The translations under genes and the position numbers were made by a program. Source: JAFGLY01 sp041309225 (lineage in GTDB: Bacteria; Myxococcota_A; UBA796; JAFGLY01). From it: a stretch of 64,000 nt of DNA. Under the pieces are notes generated by a model. The model saw only the letters and a list, made by a program, of their open reading frames with translations, was not told the origin of the DNA and ran no database searches. Below, piece by piece: positions 21,159-29,565 of the stretch. Position 1 is the first letter of the stretch; the number at the start of each line of letters is the position of its first letter. The stretch spans positions 14,293-78,292 of the forward strand of contig JBFYZZ010000152.1 of NCBI GenBank assembly GCA_041309225.1, in the 5' to 3' direction.

Positions 21159-22173
21159 CGCGGAACGTGGTCGGGTCGCCCGGCGGAGACGCGAGCTCGA
21201 GCGTGCCCCCCATGGCCTCCAGGAGCGTGCGGGCCAGGGCGAGCACGAGGCCGCTGCCCGTCCGGGTCCGGACCCGGGAGAACGGATCGAAGAGGCGGGC
21301 CCGCGCCGCGGTGGGCACGGGGGGACCGTCGTCCGAGACCGTGAGGCGGGGCCCCGGGCCGACGCGGACCTCCACGCCGTCGGGCCGGGCCGCCACTGCG
21401 GCCGCCTCGGCGAGGAGGCCGGCCAGCCCCTGGTGCAGGAGGGAGGGATCGGCCAGGGTGAGCGCCGGCCCGTCCACGTGGACCCGCGCAGCCGGTGCCG
21501 CCGCGAGCACGGCGTCGCGCGCGGCCGACGCCAGGTCCACGACGGACCGCGTCGGGGAGGGGGGGCGCGAGAACTCGACGAGGTCCTCCACGATCCGGTC
21601 CAGGCGGCCGACCTGGGCCTGGACCTTGCGCAGGACGTCCCCGTGGCGGGGATCGCCCGGGGACGAGGCCACCACCTGGAACGCCAGCGAGAGGGCGGAG
21701 AGTGGGTTGCGCATCTCGTGGGCCACGTTGGCCGCGAGCACCGCGGTGCGGGCCTGGCAAGCCTGACGCTCGGCACGCACGACGGCTTCCACCGCCTCCG
21801 TGACGTCGTCGAGGAGGACCACCACCTCGGCCGAACGACCGGGTACGGGCGCGATCCGCACCCTCAAGTGGCGAGCCGTCAGCCCCTCGCCGATCACCAC
21901 GCGGGGGACGTGAACCGGCAGGCGGGTGGACAGGGCCTCCCCGATGCGGGTGGGAAGGTCGGACGCCTGCAGGATGGCAGGGGGGATCACGGCGTCGAAG
22001 CGACGTCCTTGCAGGTCGGTCACGTCCAGGCCGGGCAGGCCCGCCCCGAAGACCTGCGTCACCGTGCCGGCAGGATCGAGGCGGAAGGCCACACCCGCGA
22101 AGGCGAGCGACCCGCCGATCTCGAGCCAGGTGGGATCACGGTCGCGACCGGCCGGAGGGGGCGAAGGGGACAT
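21094..22173 (-). CDS. PAS-type sensor histidine kinase, ATP site partly degenerate
   Basis: 359 residues, no membrane segment. A PAS-like domain (about 22-130) precedes the dimerisation helix with the phospho-acceptor His152 (VAHEMRNPLSALS) and an ATP-binding domain. The N-box, normally NLLxNA, reads GLLAEA with Glu256 at the metal-binding Asn. The G1 box is DDGPPV rather than DxGxG, while the F and G2 segments (LFDPFSRV, TGSGLVLALA) are better kept. Activity is therefore uncertain. It lies 14 bp after the Usp-like gene and is the last gene of the TetR-led run; its 3' end overlaps the convergent NtrC-type regulator, its probable target. Confidence 0.85.
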   Translation of the reverse strand: MSPSPPPAGRDRDPTWLEIGGSLAFAGVAFRLDPAGTVTQVFGAGLPGLDVTDLQGRRFDAVIPPAILQASDLPTRIGEALSTRLPVHVPRVVIGEGLTARHLRVRIAPVPGRSAEVVVLLDDVTEAVEAVVRAERQACQARTAVLAANVAHEMRNPLSALSLAFQVVASSPGDPRHGDVLRKVQAQVGRLDRIVEDLVEFSRPPSPTRSVVDLASAARDAVLAAAPAARVHVDGPALTLADPSLLHQGLAGLLAEAAAVAARPDGVEVRVGPGPRLTVSDDGPPVPTAARARLFDPFSRVRTRTGSGLVLALARTLLEAMGGTLELASPPGDPTTFRVSLPAPGDPSPSPGGSAGRTG

Positions 22174-22187
22174 GGGAGCGTGCGGCC

Positions 22188-22919
22188 TCACCCGCTCCCT
22201 GTGGGATAGCACACATCGCGCGCCAGCGGGCGCCGGGACACGGCCACCACCGTGCCGGGATCCCACCGCAGCAGATCCAGGATCCAGGCCGGCTCGGGCC
22301 CGTCCGGGTCCACGGGCACCACCACGATCCGGCCCGGAGAACCGCCGGTCCGGGTCCGGAGACGGGGCTCGGGAACCTCCTGGAGGGGGACACCGGCCCC
22401 CTCGGCGAGGAGGCCCGCGAACACGCGGGGGGCACCGCCCGTGGGCTCGCCGTTGGAGGCGAGGATCACCTCGCGTGCGCGCGCCGACGGCGGGTCGCAC
22501 GGGGCGGGCCGCACGGCCGCCACCGGCAGCGGGGAGCACCGCATCACGCTGCGGGCGAGGCCCGGGGGCTCGTCGGGATCGCGGTGGGTGCCGAGGAGGA
22601 TCCAGCGGCAGGGAGTGACCGCGGCACACCGGCAGATGCCCTCGGTGGCGTCACCCTCCACGGTGCGGATCCGGACCCGCGCCCCACCGGCCCGGAGCGG
22701 GGCCGAGAGGACGTACAGGTCGGCGAGATCGGCGAGCGGGGACGGCGCGCCGGACACGTGGATCACGAGCGGCACCTCGCCCGTGGCCCGCGCGAGCAGG
22801 CCGGCCACCCGGAGGGCGTCGGGGTGGGTGCAGGGCAGGTCGAGGGCGACGAGGAAGGCCACGGGTCCCGTCGCGAGCAAGGTCCGTGCCGGGATCGGGC
22901 CCGCGGCACGGAGATCCAC
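22188..22919 (-). CDS. Usp-like (universal stress protein fold) protein
   Basis: 243 residues that look like two degenerate UspA-type alpha/beta units: VAFLVALDLPCTHPDALRVAG at the start, a central WILLGTHRD, then LPVAAVRP near 150. The classical ATP-binding GxxGxxG[ST] is not intact. It contains an unusual pair of Cys in ICRCAAVTPC. It lies 27 bp after the porin-like gene and 14 bp before the kinase gene on the same strand. The family call rests on secondary-structure pattern and is moderate. Confidence 0.5.
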   Translation of the reverse strand: MDLRAAGPIPARTLLATGPVAFLVALDLPCTHPDALRVAGLLARATGEVPLVIHVSGAPSPLADLADLYVLSAPLRAGGARVRIRTVEGDATEGICRCAAVTPCRWILLGTHRDPDEPPGLARSVMRCSPLPVAAVRPAPCDPPSARAREVILASNGEPTGGAPRVFAGLLAEGAGVPLQEVPEPRLRTRTGGSPGRIVVVPVDPDGPEPAWILDLLRWDPGTVVAVSRRPLARDVCYPTGSG

Positions 22920-22946
22920 CGGACGCCGATCCGGCGCATGGACGCT

Positions 22947-24104
22947 TTAGAAGTACAGCCGGGTCTGGAGGTACCCGATCACGGGGACGAGCCCGAACTC
23001 GGAGCGGGGCTCGACGCCGACCGGCCGCTTCCCGGCACCCGCGAACACGCCCGCGGCGAGGTCGGCATCGACCGCCGCCGACCAGGTGAGCGTGGCGCCG
23101 AGGAGGGCGCTCGGATCCAGGACGTTGACGACGGCGAGGGCGCTCGCGCCGACCAGGGGCGTCACCTCCTGGGCCACCGAGAGGCCCGCGTAGGCGTGGC
23201 CGTAGAGCCACAGGTCGCCCCGGGTCCATCTCTCGTCGGTGGCCAGTGCGAAGTACGCCTCGGCCTCGGCCTCCCCGAAGGTCTGGCCGTAGAGTTCGCC
23301 GGTGACCGTGGTGGTGTCGGTGGGCCGCCAGAGTGCACCGGCCACGCCACGGACCTCGGAACCGTCGTCGGTGAGCGTCACCGCCAGGTCGCCGTAGAGG
23401 CCCACCGGCCCGGCGGCGCCCGACACCGAGGCTCCCAGGACGGGCTCGTGGTACAGCAGGCCCGCGAACAGCGCGAGGTCCGTGCCCAGGAGCGTGGTCC
23501 GGCCGTCGACGACGACCGCGCTCTCCTCGAGACGCCAGTCGCCCAGGTATGCCCCGAGCACGGTCACCTGGGTGGACGTGCCGGCGTAGGCGTCCACGCG
23601 GACGGCGTCGACGCCGGGCTTGTACTCCGTGTCGAGGGTGGTGGGCGTGAAGGGGGCCACGAGGTCGAGCGGCGTGAAGAGCCTCCCCTCGCCGAAGGAG
23701 ACGGGCTGGCGTCCCACCGCCGCCTCGAGGCCGGAGCGCACGATCGTGACGGCCGCCCGGTCCACCCGGAGTCGGGCCTCGAGATCGGCGCCCTCCTCGA
23801 GATCCCAGGTGAGCGGGAGCGCCTCGGGCGCCTCGACCCCCGTTCCGGTGTCGATCCCGCCGAGGCCCCGGAATGCGCCCGAGCCGGCGGTGATCTCAGG
23901 GTGGACGTCCACCCGGAGCCACTCGCCCTCGCGGAGCGCGAGCGCGAGGCGACCCGACACGGTGGTCAGCGTGAAGGGATCCGCGGGCAGGAAGGCCCAC
24001 TCGTAGGGCCAGCCCGCGATGACGAAGCTCTTGACGTGCCCGCTGGCGTCCAGGGTGGCGCCGCGGGCCGCGGCGAGCGCGAGGAGCAGGGCCGGTGCCC
24101 CCAT
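22947..24104 (-). CDS. Porin-like outer-membrane beta-barrel protein
   Basis: 385 residues with a short signal peptide (APALLLALAAARG). Nearly all of the rest is made of alternating amphipathic strands and short turns, ending in YLQTRLYF with a terminal Phe, the signature recognised by the BAM complex. It contains VSFGEGRLFTPLDLVAPF, reminiscent of DUF1302/alginate-export-type barrels. It starts 9 bp after the LolA-like gene stop, so it belongs to the same transport operon and may be its outer-membrane acceptor or exit channel. Confidence 0.75.
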   Translation of the reverse strand: MGAPALLLALAAARGATLDASGHVKSFVIAGWPYEWAFLPADPFTLTTVSGRLALALREGEWLRVDVHPEITAGSGAFRGLGGIDTGTGVEAPEALPLTWDLEEGADLEARLRVDRAAVTIVRSGLEAAVGRQPVSFGEGRLFTPLDLVAPFTPTTLDTEYKPGVDAVRVDAYAGTSTQVTVLGAYLGDWRLEESAVVVDGRTTLLGTDLALFAGLLYHEPVLGASVSGAAGPVGLYGDLAVTLTDDGSEVRGVAGALWRPTDTTTVTGELYGQTFGEAEAEAYFALATDERWTRGDLWLYGHAYAGLSVAQEVTPLVGASALAVVNVLDPSALLGATLTWSAAVDADLAAGVFAGAGKRPVGVEPRSEFGLVPVIGYLQTRLYF

Positions 24105-24113
24105 CGACCCGGC

Positions 24114-24881
24114 CTACCGCTTCAGGGCCTGCAGGGTGAACGTGGACTCCGGGAGCGGCACGTCGAACTCGATCCGGTCGTACACGACCTCGGTGAACTC
24201 ACCGGGATCGTCGGCCGGCACGAGGCGCATGCGCGCCGGGATCCGGCGGCCCCCGACCGCGCGCACGTCGTCGAACGTCATGGTGCGCTTGAGCGCTCCC
24301 TTCTCGTCCCAGTAGGTGATCTCCACCGGCAGCTCGTCGGTGGCGCTGATCCTCACCACGATCCGCCCCCAGACCACCGCGGCGTCGGGCTTGGGGATGC
24401 AGTCGATCACCCATTCCTTCCCGGGATTCTGCTCGGGCCTGGACGTGATGGTGTACGTGAAGTCCTCGGCCATCCGAGAGTCCTTCACCAGGTCGTCGTT
24501 CGTGAAGTGGCTGCCCATCCATGCACCCGAGCGCATGGAGGCCGGCACCTTCATGGTGCGGTCCACCTTGGGCAGGTAGTTCCAGACGTCCTCGCCGACC
24601 TTGAGCGTCGCCATGCCCGCCTCCTTGGCGGGAGCCCGGATCACGACGAGGAAGCGATCCTCGCCCTGGGACCAGGACTCCATGGTGAGGCTGCGGTCGT
24701 AGCGGTCGGTCTTGACGTGCATCGTCAGGGTGCCGTGGCTGGACGCGCCGCGGTGGAGGTCGTCGGTGCGGTCGAGCAGCGCCCGCGCGAGGGCCTCGTC
24801 GGAGCCCGCGGCGCGCACCGGGCCGGCGGAGAGGAGCCCCAGGACGAGGGCGAGGGCGGCGAACAGGCGGGAGGGGCTCAT
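24114..24881 (-). CDS. LolA-like outer-membrane lipoprotein-sorting protein
   Basis: 255 residues with a signal peptide (LFAALALVLGLLSAG). The body matches the LolA_like family (PF17131 type): LTMHVKTDRYDRSLTMESW, VGEDVWNYLPKVDRTMKVP, SMRSGAWMGSHFTNDDLV and LPVEITYWDEKG. These half-open barrels shuttle lipid-bearing ligands through the periplasm. Its ATG overlaps the stop of the ABC ATPase gene (ATGA), so the shuttle is translationally coupled to the transporter. The substrate, lipoprotein or lipid, is not revealed. Confidence 0.9.
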   Translation of the reverse strand: MSPSRLFAALALVLGLLSAGPVRAAGSDEALARALLDRTDDLHRGASSHGTLTMHVKTDRYDRSLTMESWSQGEDRFLVVIRAPAKEAGMATLKVGEDVWNYLPKVDRTMKVPASMRSGAWMGSHFTNDDLVKDSRMAEDFTYTITSRPEQNPGKEWVIDCIPKPDAAVVWGRIVVRISATDELPVEITYWDEKGALKRTMTFDDVRAVGGRRIPARMRLVPADDPGEFTEVVYDRIEFDVPLPESTFTLQALKR

Positions 24882-25579
24882 GCCTCGGCCTCCTTGGTCT
24901 CGTCGGCAGCCACCCGGCCGTCCACCAGGCGGATCAGCCGGTGCGCGTGGGCCATGACACGGGGATCGTGGGTGGAGAAGACGAAGGTCACGCCCTGATC
25001 CCGGTTGAGGCGGGCCATCAGGTCGAGCAGGCGCTCGGCCGTCTCGGAGTCGACGTTGGCGGTGGGCTCGTCGGCGAGCACCACGGCGGGGCTCGAGGCG
25101 ATGGCGCGGGCGATGGCCACGCGTTGCTGCTGGCCCCCCGACATCTGGTTGGGCCGCCGGTCCTCCAGCCCCTCCAACCCGACCTCGGCCAGGAGGGCCC
25201 GGACCCTGCGGCGGCGCTCGGCGCCGGGGACACCCTGCAGGACCAGCACCGACTCGGCGTTCTCCAGCGCGGAGAGCACCGGGATGAGGTTGTAGGCCTG
25301 GAACACGAACCCGATGCGGTCACGGCGCAGGCGCGCGAGCTCCCGCCGGGACAACCGGCCGAGGTCCTGGCCCTCCAGCCGGATCGTGCCTGAGGAGGGG
25401 CGGTCGAGGGCGCCGATGAGGTTGAGGGCGGTGGTCTTGCCCGAACCCGAGGGGCCGCAGATGGCCACGAACTCGCCCTTCTCGATGCGGAGATCGAGCC
25501 CGCGCAGGGCGGGCACGCTCACGGAGCCCTGCCGGTAGACCTTGGTCACGCCCGTGCACTCGACGATGGGTACGCTCAT
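24878..25579 (-). CDS. ABC transporter ATPase, LolD/MacB type
   Basis: 233 residues. Walker A GPSGSGKT (42-49), Q-loop FVFQAYNLIP near 92, signature MSGGQQQ (146-152), Walker B VVLADEP (166-172) and the H-loop FSTHDP near 210. Family members power mechanotransmission through FtsX-fold permeases to extract lipoproteins or push substrates from the periplasm rather than import solutes. It starts one base from the upstream permease stop and overlaps the LolA-like gene downstream. Confidence 0.95.
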   Translation of the reverse strand: MSVPIVECTGVTKVYRQGSVSVPALRGLDLRIEKGEFVAICGPSGSGKTTALNLIGALDRPSSGTIRLEGQDLGRLSRRELARLRRDRIGFVFQAYNLIPVLSALENAESVLVLQGVPGAERRRRVRALLAEVGLEGLEDRRPNQMSGGQQQRVAIARAIASSPAVVLADEPTANVDSETAERLLDLMARLNRDQGVTFVFSTHDPRVMAHAHRLIRLVDGRVAADETKEAEA

Positions 25580-25580
25580 C

Positions 25581-26831
25581 TCACACCACCTTGATGGACT
25601 CGACGGGTTCGATGCGGCCGACCTTCCAGGCGGGGTACAGGCCGGCCGCGAGCGTGGCGAGGAGGATGGCCAGTGCGATGAACACGGCGTGCTCGGGGAA
25701 GATGCCGATGCGCATGATCGGATCGAAGCCCACGCCGGCGATGTCGATCGCCTGCCCTTCCTGGCTGAAGGCCCCGGACAGGTCGATGCCGTGCCTGGCC
25801 AGGGGGAGGTACACCGGAAGCGTGAGGAGTACGCCCGTCACCATGCCCAGCACCGCGAGCCACGCGCTCTCCCACATCACGAGGCGGAAGAGCTGGCCCG
25901 CCGAGTAGCCGAGGGCCCGCATGATCCCGAACTCGCGGACCCGTTCCATCACCGAGACGAACAACGTGTTGAAGATGCCGGCACACACGAGGATCGCGAC
26001 GATCACGGCCATGACACGGCCACCACCCACCTTCATCGCGATGAAGGAGCGGATCTCCGGGAGCACCTTGTCCCAGGTCAGGACCACGGCGTCCGGCACG
26101 AGAGGGGCGAGGCGCTCCGCGACGGCGTCGCTCCGGCGTGAGTCCGAGAGGAATACCGCCACCTGGGTGGCCTCGGTGGGGTCGTAGCCGAGGACATGCC
26201 GGACCGTGCCGAGGGGCAGGAGGGCCATGCCCACGTCCAGGCTCGGGGTGTGGGTGGTGACGATGCCCGTGAGGCGCTCCATGCCGGCCACGATCTCGCC
26301 ATGGCGATCGGTGAGCGTGAAGACGACCTTGTCGCCGAGCTCGGCGCCCAGGTTGCGGGCCAGCGTGCTCCCGAGCACGATCCCCCTCGCGTCGGCGGAG
26401 GGCAACATCTCTCCCGCCACGATCGCGTCCCGGAAGCGCATCGTCTGCTCGGTCTCGGCGGCCGGGTCGAAGGCGATGAACAGGGCGCCGAAGCTGTCGT
26501 CGGAGGTGGACAGCATCGTCATGCCCGAGGTCCGGTCCACGGCCGTGGACACCCGGCGGTCCGCCTTGGCCGCGGCCCGCTTGTCGTCGGTGGCCCGGAC
26601 GGTGTGGGTCAGGGTGGGGCTGTCGGCGTACTCCGGGTGCTGGACCGTGACGTGGCCCGAACCCAACCGCGCCGCGGTGTCGATGAAGTCCGAGAACGAG
26701 CGATCCTGGGTCGCCGTCATGATCACGGCGAAGAAGGAGCCGAAGCCGATGGCCACGAGCGTCAGCGCCGTGCGCATCCGGTGCCGCCACAGGTTGCGCC
26801 ACGCCATCCGGTACAGCGCGGGTCCGGTCAT
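25581..26831 (-). CDS. FtsX/LolC/E-type ABC permease (second of two)
   Basis: 416 residues with the MacB/LolE plan: one N-terminal membrane helix (TALTLVAIGFGSFFAVIM), a large periplasmic domain (about 45-275), then three membrane helices, with the coupling segment MERVREFGIMRALGYSAGQ before the third. The C-terminus ends LYPAWKVGRIEPVESIKVV, as in LolC/E. ATG 26831 has GGAGGT at 4-5 bp; a GTG two codons upstream overlaps that site. It pairs with the permease gene 13 bp upstream as a probable heterodimer. Confidence 0.92.
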   Translation of the reverse strand: MTGPALYRMAWRNLWRHRMRTALTLVAIGFGSFFAVIMTATQDRSFSDFIDTAARLGSGHVTVQHPEYADSPTLTHTVRATDDKRAAAKADRRVSTAVDRTSGMTMLSTSDDSFGALFIAFDPAAETEQTMRFRDAIVAGEMLPSADARGIVLGSTLARNLGAELGDKVVFTLTDRHGEIVAGMERLTGIVTTHTPSLDVGMALLPLGTVRHVLGYDPTEATQVAVFLSDSRRSDAVAERLAPLVPDAVVLTWDKVLPEIRSFIAMKVGGGRVMAVIVAILVCAGIFNTLFVSVMERVREFGIMRALGYSAGQLFRLVMWESAWLAVLGMVTGVLLTLPVYLPLARHGIDLSGAFSQEGQAIDIAGVGFDPIMRIGIFPEHAVFIALAILLATLAAGLYPAWKVGRIEPVESIKVV

Positions 26832-26844
26832 GGGCACCTCCTTC

Positions 26845-28068
26845 CTACCGTTGGTTCCGCATGGCTTCGACGGGCTGGATGCGGGCAGCCTTGAGCGCCG
26901 GGTAGAGCACCGCGAGGACCACGATCACGAGGAGCAGGACCACCGGCAGGCTCAGGCCTTCGACGGTGTAGATCCCCTTCCATACGGGCCGCATGACCAC
27001 CCCCATCATGTCGATCCCTCCGACGCTCCCCATGTCGATGCCGTGGGTGGATATGAACCACGTCGTGGGAAGGGCGATCAGGCCTCCGGCCACCACGGCC
27101 ACGGCCGCCTGGAGCAGGCTCTCCACCAGGATGAGCGCGAACACCCGGAAGGGGCCGGCGCCGAGGGCCTTCAACACCCCGAACTCACGGATCCGCTCGA
27201 AGACGGCCATGAGCATGGCGTTGAGCACCAGGATGGCCACCGCGAGGTAGATGATCACGTAGATGACGCTCATGAAGACCTGGGTGGAGTCGAGCATCTG
27301 GCCCACCACGGGCTGGATCTCGCGCCAGGTCATCACCCGTGCACCGTCTCCGGCCACGCCCGCCACCGCCGCCTTGGCCGTGTCGAGCAGCACCTCCGGC
27401 GGCCGGCGCACGACGATCTCGTGGGCTCCGAGGGGCAGGACCATGAGCTCCCGGAAGCTGTCGGCGAGCAGGAAGACGGTGCCCCGGTCGGTACCCGCCG
27501 CCACGCTGCCGAGCACGCCCCGGACGGTGTAGAGGTCGTTGCACATGCTGCCGTCGGTTCCCTGGGAGAGCACCACCAGCTCCCCGCCCACACCCACCGA
27601 CAGGGCCCGGGCGAGCCCCTGGCCGATCACGACACCCTTGGGATCGGCCGGATCGAGCCACGCGCCGCCCGGCTTCACGTGCTGGGCGAGGCGGGTGATC
27701 CGAGCCTCCCGCACCGGATCGAGGCCGCGGAGCGTGATCCCGGAGGAGAACTCGGCGGAGGCGGCGAGGCCTCCTCCGAGGAGCCGGGGTGCAGCCGGGT
27801 ACCCCAAACCTTCGATCCTCTCGAGGATCGCATCGGCGTCGGGCAGGACCTCGTGGAGCGACGGGCGCTCCAGGTATGTGGGGGTGTGGACCTGGAGATC
27901 GCCGGTCTCCAACTGGACGAAATCGTCCTGCATGTTCTGGAGCATGCCGGTGACCAGTCCCGAGTAGTTGAGCTCCACCCAGAGCGCGAGGCCCATGGCG
28001 GCGACGGTGACCCACGTGCGGCGCTGGTTCCGCCAGATGTTGCGCCACGCCATGACGATCAGGTTCAT
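26845..28068 (-). CDS. FtsX/LolC/E-type ABC permease (first of two)
   Basis: 407 residues, same layout as its neighbour: N-terminal helix (TWVTVAAMGLALWVEL), periplasmic domain, three C-terminal helices with FERIREFGVLKALGAGP as coupling segment and LYPALKAARIQPVEAM at the end. The ATG overlaps the stop of the TetR gene (ATGA), so transporter synthesis is tied to the regulator. Two distinct permeases plus one ATPase and a LolA-like shuttle mirror the LolCDE-LolA system, but this is a second, regulated copy type rather than the housekeeping one. Confidence 0.92.
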   Translation of the reverse strand: MNLIVMAWRNIWRNQRRTWVTVAAMGLALWVELNYSGLVTGMLQNMQDDFVQLETGDLQVHTPTYLERPSLHEVLPDADAILERIEGLGYPAAPRLLGGGLAASAEFSSGITLRGLDPVREARITRLAQHVKPGGAWLDPADPKGVVIGQGLARALSVGVGGELVVLSQGTDGSMCNDLYTVRGVLGSVAAGTDRGTVFLLADSFRELMVLPLGAHEIVVRRPPEVLLDTAKAAVAGVAGDGARVMTWREIQPVVGQMLDSTQVFMSVIYVIIYLAVAILVLNAMLMAVFERIREFGVLKALGAGPFRVFALILVESLLQAAVAVVAGGLIALPTTWFISTHGIDMGSVGGIDMMGVVMRPVWKGIYTVEGLSLPVVLLLVIVVLAVLYPALKAARIQPVEAMRNQR

Positions 28069-28754
28069 GGGGCCTCCGGGGCGAACCAGGGGAGAAGCGT
28101 GTCGTCGGAGACGAGTAACAGGGAACCCGGACGGGCGCCGAGCACGCGGCAGAGGGCCTCGTCGTGGGCTGCGCAGGCGGCGCGGAGCTCGGCCAGCACC
28201 CCGGCGCCCCGATCCCCGGCCACGGCGCGGCGAGCGAGGAGCTCCGACACGGACATGCCGATGCGCGCCACGATGCGCGCCGCGGTGGCGGGATCGGAGA
28301 CGGAGAACGCTCCCTCGGTCACCCCCTGCTCCACGACCTGGGCGACCAGGGGCTCCGTGGCGGCGAGGTTGGCACCCATGAGGCGGGCCAGGAGCCCGGC
28401 GTTGGCCGGGTCGTACAGGACGCGGCCCAGGTCGACCAGGAGCTCCCGCCGGTCGGACTTCCAGGTGCCGGCCCGGGCGAAGAGGGTGTTCAACTTGTCG
28501 ACGGCGCCGAGCGCGGGATCCTCCACGACCGGCCGGAGGGACTCCCTGCCCTCCTCGCGGAGGCGATCCACCAGGGCGCCGAGCAGCGCTTCCTTGGAGC
28601 GGTAATGGTGGTAGAAGGTGCCCTTGGCGATCCCCACCGCGTCGATGACGGACTGGACGGGCGTGCGCGCGTAGCCCCGCGTCATGAAGAGACGCCGGGC
28701 GGCGTCGAGGATCTCGTCGTGACGGACCCGGGCGGGCTTGGTGGTACGAGGCAT
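28065..28754 (-). CDS. TetR family repressor of the transport operon
   Basis: 229 residues. The N-terminal HTH (ILDAARRLFMTRGYARTPVQ to AKGTFYHHYRSKEALL) is canonical TetR, and the C-terminal ligand domain is helical and typical of those with long regulator helices. The ATG at 28754 starts MPRTTKPARVRHDEIL; in-frame codons further up would run through the operator. It is the first gene of the minus-strand operon, and a perfect palindrome lies 16-34 bp upstream of its start, consistent with autorepression of the whole run. Confidence 0.93.
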   Translation of the reverse strand: MPRTTKPARVRHDEILDAARRLFMTRGYARTPVQSVIDAVGIAKGTFYHHYRSKEALLGALVDRLREEGRESLRPVVEDPALGAVDKLNTLFARAGTWKSDRRELLVDLGRVLYDPANAGLLARLMGANLAATEPLVAQVVEQGVTEGAFSVSDPATAARIVARIGMSVSELLARRAVAGDRGAGVLAELRAACAAHDEALCRVLGARPGSLLLVSDDTLLPWFAPEAP

Positions 28755-28769
28755 GGGCGGGACATTCTT

Positions 28770-28788
28770 ACCGACCGACGGTCGGTCG
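28770..28788. promoter_or_regulatory. TetR-type operator, two overlapping palindromes
   Basis: ACCGACCG-A-CGGTCGGT (28770-28786) is a perfect 17-bp palindrome. The frame shifted by two bases, CGACCGAC-G-GTCGGTCG (28772-28788), is also perfect. It lies just downstream of the predicted start of transcription of the TetR gene, where a bound dimer would block the polymerase. Confidence 0.8.
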
Positions 28789-28797
28789 TTCGGCTTA

Positions 28798-28826
28798 CGA
28801 TTACCTGGAACGCCAGACACCGTCAA
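28798..28826 (-). promoter_or_regulatory. Promoter of the TetR-led operon
   Basis: On the minus strand TTGACG (28826-28821) is followed after 17 bp by TAATCG (28803-28798). The -10 is imperfect, but the spacing and the operator immediately after it support the call. Confidence 0.5.
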
Positions 28827-28842
28827 GCGGGTCCGGCGCCGA

Positions 28843-28872
28843 TTGACCCCCGCGGCGGGCGCCCGCTATACT
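28843..28872 (+). promoter_or_regulatory. Near-consensus sigma-70 promoter of the spike genes
   Basis: TTGACC (28843-28848) and TATACT (28867-28872), 18-bp spacer, 28 bp before the GTG of the first spike gene. This is the strongest promoter match noticed in the window. Confidence 0.75.
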
Positions 28873-28900
28873 CGACCGGTCTCTGGTTGAGGAGGTCGCC

Positions 28901-29557
28901 GTGCCCAAGGTCACCGACAGGCTCGGCCGTCCGGTGTCCGGCCAGATGCCCGGGCTCGTGGAGGCCCTCGTCACGGACAACCAGGACGAGGACAGCCTCG
29001 GGCGGGTGAAGGTCAAGTTCCCCACGCTGCCCGACATGCCCGAGTCCTACTGGGCGCGTCTCGTGATGCCCATGGCCGGCGCGAAGCGGGGGTGGATGAC
29101 CATCCCCGAGGTCGAGGACGAGGTCCTCGTCGCGTTCGTCCACGGTGACGTCAACCACGCCATCGTCCTCGGCTCGCTGTGGAACGGCCAGGACACACCG
29201 CCTTACGCCAACGAGGACGGCGACAACAACCTCCGCGTGTTCCAGTCCCGCTCGGGCCACCGGCTGACCTTCGACGACACCTCCGGATCGGAGCGGATCG
29301 AGCTCGTCACCAAGGACGAGAAGATCCGCATCGTGCTCGATGCGTCAGGTGAGACCCTCTCCGTCTACGCGGACAAGGACATCATCGTCGAGGCCGGGGG
29401 CTCGATCACCCTCAAGTGCACGGACCTCAAGCTCGAGGCCTCCAGCAGCGTCTCCATGAAGGCCTCGAGCGAGCTCAAGGCGGAGGCATCCTCAGCCCTG
29501 ACGGTCCAGGCCAGCGGCACCCTCACGGTCAAGGGCGCCACCGTCAACGTCAACTAG
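28901..29557 (+). CDS. gp5/VgrG-like spike protein (baseplate V family), first copy
   Basis: 218 residues starting at GTG with GAGGAGG 6-7 bp upstream. The N-terminal OB-fold domain (about 12-105) has the baseplate assembly protein V/gp5 pattern: GLVEALVTDNQDEDSLGRVKV, WARLVMPMAG, GWMTIPEVEDEVLVAF and HAIVLGSLWNG. The rest is short beta-helix-like repeats (SITLKCTDLKLEASSSVSMK) forming the needle. The gp27-like hub of true VgrG proteins is missing. No sheath, tube or baseplate genes are nearby. Structural and spike function is by homology only. Confidence 0.88.
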   Translation: MPKVTDRLGRPVSGQMPGLVEALVTDNQDEDSLGRVKVKFPTLPDMPESYWARLVMPMAGAKRGWMTIPEVEDEVLVAFVHGDVNHAIVLGSLWNGQDTPPYANEDGDNNLRVFQSRSGHRLTFDDTSGSERIELVTKDEKIRIVLDASGETLSVYADKDIIVEAGGSITLKCTDLKLEASSSVSMKASSELKAEASSALTVQASGTLTVKGATVNVN

Positions 29558-29565
29558 GGGTCATC

